Origin: Ceratopteris richardii
Taxonomy: Eukaryota; Streptophyta; Polypodiopsida; Polypodiales; Pteridaceae
Length of the DNA stretch: 64,000 bases
Assembly: GCA_020310875.1 (NCBI GenBank)
Contig: CM035417.1
Coordinates: 107,837,104-107,901,103, forward strand
Direction of reading: 5' to 3'
Position 1 is the first letter of the stretch; every line of letters starts with the position of its first letter. This document shows positions 36,661-45,883 of this stretch, piece by piece. The position numbers and the translations under genes were made by a program. The notes under the pieces were generated by a model that was not told the DNA's origin, did no database searches, and saw only the letters and a list, made by a program, of their open reading frames with translations.

Positions 36661-37827
36661 ATGAAAATAACATCTAATGTAGAGAATCTTCTGCATGATA
36701 TGGAAGCACGATTAATTTCATCTATAGATTTAAAGCTTAATTCCAAGTTTGAGTCCTTAAACTCGTCTCTTTCAATCTTAACTACAGTAGTATCTGATTT
36801 TAATGCAAATCTTAAGTCAATAGATACTCAATTTGATCATGAGTTTAGGAATTTAGAAGGAATTCTTCATTATGAACTCTCAAATTTGAATGAAAATATG
36901 GAAACAATAGCAAATCATGTAAAAGAAATTTCATCATTCAAAACGATTGGTCATGAAATTGCAAGTTTAAAAGAGAACATTGAAAGGTTAAACAATCAAA
37001 TACACGAAAGTGCTACATGTGAATGCAAAGATAGATATCAAGTACGAGTTCAAAGTAGATCTATGTATTCTATTGACCAAAATCCTTTATCCGATCATAG
37101 AAAAGTTGATCCTAAGGCTTTATATCAAAGACCGAAGAGAACTGTAAGATGCTTCTGGTGTGACCAACTAGGTCATACTTATGGGAATTGTATGGCCTAT
37201 GAGAAAGCATGTAGCCAACAATTGGTATTAGAAAGTGAACAGAAAATATGTGATTATCAAACGCATCTACCATTGAGATTAAACTTAGGTACAGGAGGAA
37301 TGATAGACTATTTTGACCAAGAAAAATTTAGTCCTAAAACCAAACTTTAAAAACAATGGAAACCTAAGAGTCATAAGGAGAAAAGCAATGTATGTCAATT
37401 ACATTCTATGAACACCAAGATTGTGCCTAAATGTGAATGTTTGGACACTGATCAAAACCTTATTAAACCTAAATCTATGAATAACATTGATCTTCAAATT
37501 AAATCTAAGGATCAAGATACATTGAAAAAGTTTAAGAAAGAAGAAGATGTAAAGATAAAAGATGATGAAAATGAACAATCAATTGATGGAAATATAGATA
37601 TACAGGCAGTTAAAACAGAACCTAAAGTCATAGAAATTGACAATAAATGTGATCAAAATAAAAATGATGAAAGAATAGTACAAACATTTGAAGACGAAAA
37701 TCTTCAACTTCAATCAGAACATGACAAGAATATGGGAAAATGGGTACAAGAAGCCATATGGAAGATTGAAAATAATATCAAAAACTCATCTAAAGGTAAG
37801 AAAAAGGAGAAGAATTTAAGTGAATAG
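36661..37827 (+). pseudogene. Family G Gag-like protein, 388 codons, one nonsense (copy B)
   Basis: Starts MKITSNVENLLHDMEAR. The N-terminal ~120 residues are Leu/Asn/Glu-rich and probably coiled coil (ILTTVVSDF, ENMETIANHVKEI, LKENIERLNNQI). A CCHC zinc knuckle, CFWCDQLGHTYGNC, sits at residues 164-177 (C-x2-C-x4-H-x4-C), inside a basic region (RPKRTVR). The C-terminal half is Lys/Asp/Glu-rich and ends KKKEKNLSE. Domain order fits a retroelement Gag/nucleocapsid packaging RNA. A TAA at 37348-37350 replaces the CAA found in copies D and E. Everything else is open over the same 388 codons as in D and E. Confidence 0.75.
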
Positions 37828-38177
37828 TTTTATTGTGATGGAATTGTTTATTGAAGATAAAACATTTCAAATTTTGATTTTGCTTGCTGCATATATGCTG
37901 TTTTCCTAAAAATTGAGAAACATATACCTAAATTGTTTAGTTTTAATGTTTGAAAAGCTAATTACAAACTTATGACTAAGTTTACATTACAATTTGTTTA
38001 ATCAAAAGAATTCTAAAATATGAAAACACAAAGTTTGTTTCAAATTAAACAAAAACATGTTTGTAATTATGCTTGCAAATGATTTTGATCAATATGCTTG
38101 TCATTTCCTAAACTTATGATAAATTTATGATTTTTTTTCTTTCACAAATAAGAAGAAATCTATTATGAAGAACAATT

Positions 38178-38360
38178 ATGAAGAATATTATTATGATGAA
38201 TATTTTGCACAAAATGATCTTTGTTTACAACAATTATGATGATATACTTTTAAAAGAAAGAAATATATATGATATAAATATGATCATGATAAATATTAAG
38301 AACATGAAAAGAATGCTACAATATGAGGATGATTTTATTGATATACCATATGATGAGTAA
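38178..38360 (+). other. Conserved 60-codon frame after gag (copy B)
   Basis: Copy of the Asn/Ile/Met-rich frame also seen in A, D and E. The region 37828-39687 around it is otherwise non-coding and AT-rich. Confidence 0.3.
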
Positions 38361-39687
38361 GAGGAACTTTTATAATCTAGATATGAATTTTTCATTGATA
38401 TAAAAAAAATGATGCTCATTTATAAAGATACAAGTTAGAAACTTTGAACATTTTGATTTTTCCTAAATTTTATGAACTTTGTTTCATAGGTTGAAAAACC
38501 TATTTAAAAAAATTAAGAATGCATTATTTATGATAATTATAAGCACTATGAATTTGTTATGATCCATGATGAAGATGAATCTGATAGAATATATGAATTT
38601 ATATTTGCAAGATAAATGATAATGAAGATTACTTGTTTTGTAGCTTCTATTTTATAAGTGATTACTAGTTCTAAAGATGCATTGATCAAAGCAATTGAAG
38701 ATGCTATGCCAAAAGTTTTGATGAATTTAAAGAGAGCATATTGAAGATGAAGCAGATTGAAGATAAAATTGATTTTAGGTCGTATTTTTCTTTGTCTTAA
38801 AATTTTGTTTTACGTATTTTATTTGCATTCATATAAAAATAATTGATAAAATCTGGAATGAAGAATATTAATTTATAAAGGACTCTATTTAACCATATTA
38901 GGAAAATAGACATAATTTATATTTCTACATTTATAGATTAAGTGAGATTTGTTAAAAATAGAAGGATTTATAGTTCATTTAGATAACGAAAGTAGTTGTA
39001 TATATGTAGGAGCATATTGTTGCATGATACATGTCTGTGAAAACCTAGATCTTTCTTATCCATGCAGCTAGATCCTTAGCTCGGATTAAGGGGTTAAGCC
39101 TTTCCCCTTTAAAACAAAAAAGTAGCGAAAAAAAAGAAAAAGAATATTGACATGGAAGTTATACCTTCTTCCACCCCAAAAAGGTATTTACATTTATTAT
39201 CGATATGAAGTTTACATCATATTTATATGAAGAAAACTAGTTGTAAAAAAAACACATCTAGTGATTAAAATTGGGCATACAAGGCGGCTGTCTGTCCAAG
39301 TAGAATTAGTAGATTTCTTTGGCATGCTTGATTGCTCATATGTGAATGCATATATATGACGAAACCTGCATTTGAATGAATGAAAATGAATTCTGTTTTA
39401 TACTAATCTTTACATAGTTTATAAATGGATAAAATGTAAACTAATGTTTGTTGACTGAAAAGGTTAATAGTTTACCTTCGTACTTTAATATGTTTTCATT
39501 GCCAGATGTAATTGAAATAAACTTCATATGCATGTTGAAAAGATTTAAAATTTGATAAGATTAAATATATTTAAAAAAGAATTGATGTTGTTCTATGATT
39601 TAATTTCAGGATAATCATTGAAAATGCTGCTTCCCTTAATCTGCAAGTTGGCCCATCGGGACGATGTGCAGGTTTGGTGGTGGTGGA

Positions 39688-39861
39688 TGTCGGGAAGATT
39701 TGCATCTTCCAATTGATGACCCGAAAAATTAAAATATTTATTGGTGAATTCTAAACCTCTTTTATATCACTTTTGATCAGTTGTGTTAATTGGATTAACT
39801 ATTTTGAAAGTGTTTTCAGGTATGAAGGATGAAGCAGGACATATGTTCATGTTAGGGTTTA
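39688..39861 (+). repeat. 3' LTR of copy B, part 1
   Basis: Starts TGTCGGGAAGATTTGC. Interrupted after GTTAGGGTTTA by the DNA transposon and resumes at 49082. Compare uninterrupted GTTAGGGTTTACCCTAA at ~27089 and ~50065. Confidence 0.88.
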
Positions 39862-39887
39862 AACACTGAGTCACAACAAAGGAGAAC
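39862..39887 (+). repeat. Left terminal inverted repeat
   Basis: Begins AACACTGAGTC. Pairs with 49056-49081 with five mismatches in 26. Confidence 0.8.
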
Positions 39888-40515
39888 AAAGACATGTTCT
39901 CTTTTCCTTTTTACCTAAAGACCATTATATCAAGCAATAAAGTGAGCATTTTACAATATCTAGAAAGCATCACTTGTTCTTGCTTGTAAATATTGTCACT
40001 AGAACCTTGATCTCATATCCCAAGTAGTCAAGATAGATATAATAAAATTCTTGTTGCCATGAAAACTAGTTGTTCAGCCGATCAAGAATCCCACATCATG
40101 ATCTTTGACAATAGATTAGTGTTGAAGGTACAAGTAAGAGTTCGGGAAGCTCCTTCCTTACATCCATAACCTCAACAAGCACAGATTATAGCTGATTAAA
40201 AGTTACTCAAAAATTAGAGTACATGTGTTGCAAAAATCGGAACATTTTAACAAGGCAATTAAGATCATCCCCTTTGTATGGTTAAGATCCTCATTGAATG
40301 CATGGCCATATTCACAGAATATAAAATACATTTCACAAAAGCATTCCCAAGAGAAGATAATAATCAACAAAATTATACTAAGAAACATTCACACATGATC
40401 AGAGAAATGCTCAAGATAAATCAAGTTGAACACAAAGTGGAAGCAGAACTCGACATTATATTTATATTAAAATGATGTTTTACATTTCCTGTGTAAGTAC
40501 AAGAGTAATATGAAT
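39888..40515. other. Transposon left flank, 3' of the methyltransferase gene
   Basis: No gene recognised. Probably 3' untranslated and subterminal DNA; small plus-strand frames here look random. Confidence 0.4.
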
Positions 40516-43500
40516 CTACAATAGAAGCTGATCATAGCTTTCCTTAGGCTCAAGGATATTGGGATCCTCTGGAACATTAGAGCACATATCCTGCCTCTCT
40601 TGCTCCAAGATTGGCTCTTCAAGGTCAGCCATGTCCCCCGGTTCATCTGCAAGTGGGGGAACAGGCTCCCTTGAAGCCGGTTGGAATCTCTCCGTGTCTG
40701 CAATGTGCTTCCTTCAAACCTCTTGCTCTTCATCTGGGCATTCATTCAGCCCATTGATTCTCATTCTAATAAAGCTCACTTGAGCATCATCCTTCTCCAC
40801 AGCTATGCAGTGCCTGAACATCTTTAAGGAGCAAGCCAGAGTCGTTCCTGAAATAGCAGAAAACCACTTAGAGGCATCAATCAACCATGACTAATGAAAA
40901 TTGTGAAAATTGAAATTACGTGTGCCCGAAAAAAGGTCTAGGACCCAGTCATCATCATTGGAGAATAGCTTAAGCAATCTCATTATGAGTTTTTGTGGCT
41001 TCTGATAGGGGTTAACCAATGTCATGTCCCCAGCTACATGACGAAGTTTCTTGGTAACGGCTGGGAACATGAGCACATTTGAGATCCCATTCTCATTGCA
41101 ATGCTCCTTGACTCTCCTTTTGCTTACTTCATCATAATAGCCAACTGTAATGCATTCAGTGGAGCTCACAAACCTATGCAAAGGAGTGTGATTTACGTTT
41201 GTCTTCACCCTGCAAACAAGAACTATGAGTCACAGAGAGCATCATTAAAGCCACGGAGATAGAAAGAAGATTACTTACCACGTGAGGCACTCCACAGCAT
41301 GACATCTTGCCTTCAGAGCAGTTGAAACAGAGAAGGAGTGGTCTCTGCTATGGAAAATTACTATCCTCCAAAGAGAAGACATAGTCAACTCTGCAAAATC
41401 AGTGACCATCTTCTGAATCTGAGGGTGTTTGAAGGGTTCATCATCATTAACTGATCCCAACATCCTAAATCCATAGGGTATGTCTGCTATGAGAAGGGAG
41501 AAATGTTTTTTAGGCACAACAGAACAAATATTATTTACATCACTACAGAATACATTGTAATATACAGGCCTAAGGGGGTCTAGGGGACTGGAGAAACATT
41601 TCAGATCAGGTTCATCATCAAAATGCATCTCCTTGGCTTTCAGCCTAGATTTCTCATGCCTTGCTCTTTGAATGTGAGCTAGGAATGCAGGGGGGCAATC
41701 ATCTAGTAGCTCCGCAGACTTACTTTTCTTTGGTTTCTGCAGAAGAAAGTGGAAAGACAACTAAATGAGCTCTTCAATACAGCAAACAGAACATAAGGAA
41801 GCGATGCATGGCATCGATTTCATGTGGGGGTAGATGCCAGGCATCGACTTTCTACTGAAAGTCGATGCCTGGCATCGACCTATGCCACGAGGTCGATGCC
41901 AAGCATCGACTTATGCTGCAAGTCGATGCCGGGCATCGACTTATGCCCCCAAGTTGATGCCAGGCATCGACTTTTGGCTGCAGGTCGATGCCAGGCATCG
42001 ACTTTAGCCGTAAGTCGATGCCAGGCATCGAATTCGTACTAAAAGCCTGGCATTAAATTGGTTTGATGAATCAAGGCATCTAACCTAATGGCAAACCAGG
42101 CACAACCTCAGAAAGAGAACCTACCCAATGACGGAAAAGGATGAAATATTCTGATAAAGCTTTGTAGGATGATGTGGTTGGATAGTCTGCTTGGACCTCT
42201 GTCCAAGAAAAGCAACCCAGCCTCTTCATCATGACCTCCTGAATCTTCATGTAAACTTTATGACTACAGTCACAGAAATTAAAAAGAGACTAGGTTAGAC
42301 CAGAAACATGGGAGGAGGGAAAAAGGATCTGAGAATAAAATACATACTTATTGAGCTCAGTCACCATCTCCTCTAGGCTTAAGTCCTTGGAGATTACCCT
42401 TGACAAAGTTGATATGATCAATGTATCATCCTTGATTCCTTGAAGGTCCCTCCATGGTGTCAGCTTCATGTCCTCATGAGCCTCTTCAATTGAGAGGTCA
42501 GCTTTCCTTCCCTTTCCCTTCAGATCAACCTGTGGGTCTGGCCTTGACTTTCGTTGCTTCTGGCCCTTGACCTCCTTGTTCTCCCACATTGTGAAAATTT
42601 TATCCTGTAGATCCCAGATCTCACCTGATCTGAATGCCAGTTGAAACCATGGATCATATTTCCTCAAGGCATCAGACTTTCTATTCTCATCCAGTGCAAT
42701 TCCAACCTCAATAAGGCATTGCTTTCGTAGATTGGGATGTATTCTTCCAGCTTCCTTAACAAGACAATCTTCATATTCATGGTGGAAGAACCGAATTCTC
42801 TCTATGGAGGACATTTTTTGCTTGTAGTCATTGTCATTGTTGTGATCCCAAGCAAGAAGCTTGGCTTCCTCAGTTGTAAGACCAGCATATATCTTACACT
42901 CTATATACCTAAAGAAAAATGTGGTAGGGTGCTCCTTCACTAGCTGTCTACAGGCCTCTGTAGAGTGTGAACCTCCAATCACATAATAAGTATACTCCTC
43001 AAATAAACCCTCATTGAACTCGTCCACAGAGCTGCACTCATTCAGATCCACCATGACAAGGAATGGCACAACAGTAGCATGAGGATTTATTTTCATTTTC
43101 TTCTTAAGATTCTGCACATGCAAATTGTGTGGCTCCTTGATCTCAAGGGGCCTCCTCCCTATGACTGGATCTATTGGTGGCCTGTGGATGATATTGATTG
43201 GCAGGTGGAACAACTGCCCCTTCTTCACAACTTTTCTTTTAGCTATGTCCTCCCTCATCTTGTTCTGCTCAGTACCAAGAACACCCGAGGCAAGCTCTCC
43301 ACCAGGTGCAACAATTATATCCTCAGAGCTAGAGCTTGAGTTAGAAGACTCCTCTTCTGAAATTCTCTTCTTTTTCTTTTGAAGCTTTTTCTGCACGCTC
43401 TGCTTACCCCTTGCCTTTACAGGGGTTGTCATCTTCTGTTGTGTTGGCATGATGTTGCCCTGGATCCATGGCATCAAGTCCTTGATAAGATTCACTGAGT

Positions 43501-44811
43501 CCCTGCATATCTCAGCTAGACGATCTGGAACATAGCACTCTGGGCACAAGAAATCCATCTTGCATATAACATTTCTCAAACCCTTCGATGTCTCTACCAA
43601 GAAAAGGAGGTTGTCAGAATCCTCATCTTCATAATCCAGTTTGTACACAAGGCCATACTGAAAACCTTGTGTTGTCGTGATCTTTCCTCTCCCATATGCC
43701 CCTGCGAACACAAGAAGGACTGCATTCTTCTCTTCAACATACTGAAGGCACCACTCCAGATTTGTCATGTCCCGCAGTGGACGATCTGTCCTTAAGACCT
43801 CAGCATCCCTCGACCTATCCTTCATAGTTATATCATCCTCAGGAATTTTGATGCTACTCTGTCCACCTAAGGATATTCCTAGCGGGTTGGTGGCCTTCTC
43901 AGAGGATAAGGATACAATAAGTTTCTTTGGTTTCGCTTGGTGACCAATGCCTTTGTCACGTTGCTGATCACCAGAGCCCATGGTGACTCTCAGTTTCTTG
44001 AAGGGCCTCTCACTCTTGGACTCCGCATCCCTGAAGGCGCTTGGAATAATCAGCTCATACGTAAATGTGGTTTTGAAAGGCCAAGTCGATGCCAGGCATC
44101 GACTTTTAGGTTCAAGTCGATGCTAGGCATCAACTTTTAAGTGCAAGTCGATGCCAGGCATCGACTTTGTGTGCAAGTCGATACCGCACATCGACTTGCA
44201 CTTAAAAGTCGATGCCTGGCATCGACTTGAACCTAAAAGTCGATGCCTAGCATCGACTTCCACCCAAAAGTCGATGCCTGGCATCGACTTTAAGGCAAAC
44301 TTCGATGCCAGGCAAGTCGATGCCTTGCATCGACTTGAGGCTGCAAGTCGATGCCAGGCATCGACTTGTAGGTGCAAGTCGATGCCAGGCATCGACTTGA
44401 AGCCTCAAGTCGATGCCTGGCATCGATTTGCACCTGCAAGTGGATGCCTGGCATCGACTTGCACACAAAGTCGATGCCTGGCATCGACTTTCAGGTGCAA
44501 GTCGATGCCAGGCATCGACCTGAGGCCTCAAGTCGATGCCTGGCATCGACTTGCACGTGCAAGTGGATGCCTGGCATCGACTTACACCTAAAAGTCGATG
44601 CCAAGCATCGAGCTGTACCCTCATTGGATCTGTATTTTTAGAGCTAAGAAAAATAAAAACCTAGAAAGCAGACTCTTTACACAAACATACAAAGGGAATC
44701 TTTTAGGAATCTTTTTTTATGGTATGATTTTGTCTACCTCTTGGTACTCTTGCCAACATTCTTCTTCTCCATCATCGTTGCCTTGCTTGTATGCTGAGCT
44801 CTGTGCTCCAT
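40516..44811 (-). CDS. Transposon-borne ParB-like / beta-class DNA methyltransferase, six exons
   Basis: Proposed exons (minus): 44811-44738, 44030-42348, 42263-42125, 41736-41279, 41209-40920, 40847-40516. All introns are GT-AG, all phases agree, and the total is 2976 nt (991 codons plus stop). Residues ~298-424 form a ParB/sulfiredoxin-like domain: RRPLEIKEPHNLHVQNLK, then YYVIGGSHSTEACRQL (the ParB GERRxxA position), then LLAWDHNNDN. A Ser/Glu- and Lys-rich linker precedes it. The methyltransferase follows with motif IV-like ADIPYG (~717, usual DPPY) before NPYQKPQKLIMRLL and VLDLFSGT (motif X and I, ~851-881), the order of beta-class N6-adenine/N4-cytosine enzymes. A TGA at 40714-40716 cuts the frame after NECPDEEQEV; 66 codons beyond it stay open to TAG at 40516. 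The second palindrome array lies in intron 1, the first in intron 3. Enzyme specificity is unknown. Confidence 0.75.
41801..42031. repeat. Palindrome array 1 (8 units, in intron 3)
   Basis: Eight copies of the 19-bp palindrome GTCGATGCCWGGCATCGAC starting near 41801, 41830, 41861, 41892, 41922, 41953, 41984 and 42014; spacing is 30-31 bp. The outer copies are degenerate (GCGATGCATGGCATCGAT; TAGATGCC...). Spacers are 11-12 bp and differ. It lies wholly inside the intron between exons 3 and 4. Confidence 0.9.
44085..44611. repeat. Palindrome array 2 (about 18 units, in intron 1)
   Basis: Units begin at 44085, 44116, 44147, 44177, 44208, 44239, 44270, ~44300 (shortened), 44316, 44347, 44378, 44409, 44440, 44470, 44501, 44532, 44563 and 44594, a 30-31 bp period (about three helical turns). 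Consensus GTCGATGCCWGGCATCGAC. Several 12-bp spacers are themselves palindromic (TTGCACGTGCAA, TTGAGGCCTCAA). The array reads almost the same on both strands and stays open in several frames. Those repetitive frames are not treated as genes. Confidence 0.93.
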
Positions 44812-45817
44812 AGCTGTCTGTGCTGTGTTGCTCTCTGTTGCTCGTGGATTTTGAAAATGAGAATGATCTCCTCCTCTACTATTTATAGGCAATTGGGTAA
44901 CTTGAACTAGAGACTAACTGGATCTAACTGAATGAGTCCAGTTGCTAACTATATCTGTCAACCAAAACTATTTATATACATTTGCATGGAAATTACACTT
45001 CAATGGCAAGAGTATGGTATGTACATGAGGATGTCTAATCTCATGTAGAAATTTTTTCTTAGAATCTCTTGCTTGGGAGAAAATCAAGTCTAAGTTGTGT
45101 TGAATATGGGAGATTAATGACATCTTTATAGTGTTATCCTCTTCACTTTAGTTCATATTCACATTTATCTTGTAACACATTGTTGAAATGGAAAATCAAT
45201 GTATGAATAAACATTCAAGTAAAGAACCTTGCAACTATTTATGTACATTTGCATGGAAATTACACTTCAAGTCTAAGTTGTGTTGAATATGGGAGATTAA
45301 TGACATCTTTATAGTGTTATCCTCCTCACTTTAGTTCATATTCACATTTATCTTGTAACACATTGCTGAAATGGAAAATCAATGTATGAATAAACATTCC
45401 AAGTACCTCTTTTACACATAATTCTTTTTTAATATACTTTCATCTACCTCTTTGAGATCTAGCCAAGACTACAATGAAACCTAATCCTTGAAATCTTATT
45501 TAGTACCAAAGCTAAAATTTCTTCTTGTATAGTCTTCAATGGCACTACTACAAACAATTTTAATATATAATCCAGTTGGAACTCAACTTGGATATATTTT
45601 GATTAACTCACAATGCTAAGACTCAATGACTCATATCTAGTTAGAAATCAATTGTGTTTCTCATTTCAAAAGTGAATCAAATCTTTGGTTCCCTTATTAG
45701 TGTATATTTGAGTAATTAAGTTATTTAATGTAATTTGATGTTTAATGTTATTTAATGTACTTTAATAAACTTTTGATTTCATATCTTCTTGATGTGACAT
45801 TGATGTGACATCTTCAC
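44620..45817. other. Divergent intergenic region with a partial tandem duplication
   Basis: Between the two divergent genes (apart from exon 1 at 44738-44811). 44968-45216 is repeated at 45234-45400: shared phrases are ATTTGCATGGAAATTACAC and CTAAGTTGTGTTGAATATGG through TATGAATAAACATTC. The second copy lacks ~80 internal bp. Contains presumed promoters of both genes. Confidence 0.6.
44880..44887 (-). promoter_or_regulatory. TATA box of the methyltransferase gene
   Basis: Minus strand GCCTATAAATAGTAG, ~70 bp upstream of the proposed ATG (44811), with a short CA-rich leader between. Supports exon 1 as the true 5' end. Confidence 0.6.
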
Positions 45818-45883
45818 TTGATCTCGGATTTCTACTTATTTAAAAAGGTCATTCATCTTCAGTCTTCTGTGAACTCAGTGAAG

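Larger units (their letters stand above)
36253..39687 (+). mobile_element. Family G copy B internal region
   Basis: 3.4 kb between LTRs: leader, gag (36661-37827), ~1.85 kb AT-rich non-coding DNA with a 60-codon frame, and a G/T-rich tract (GGTTTGGTGGTGGTGGA) before the 3' LTR. I find no protease, integrase, reverse transcriptase or RNase H motif, so the element is non-autonomous (like TR-GAG elements) and would need enzymes from elsewhere. Confidence 0.8.

Noticed and set aside
41801-42031. CRISPR array (regular repeats with variable spacers)
   Set aside because: Repeats are full palindromes with 11-12 bp spacers, in a plant transposon intron, no cas genes; the ~31-bp period fits protein-binding or satellite arrays instead.
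42737-43382. Plus-strand frames opposite the methyltransferase exon 2
   Set aside because: Shadows of the minus-strand coding exon; no motif and poor composition.
44123-44641. Open frames on both strands of the palindrome array with repeated CQAST / SMPGID peptides
   Set aside because: A strand-symmetric repeat without stops yields open frames in all directions; the array is inside an intron of the methyltransferase gene.
40516-44811. Bacterial contamination as source of the methyltransferase
   Set aside because: GT-AG introns in consistent phase, a TATA box, and location inside a transposon nested in a plant LTR argue for a nuclear gene.
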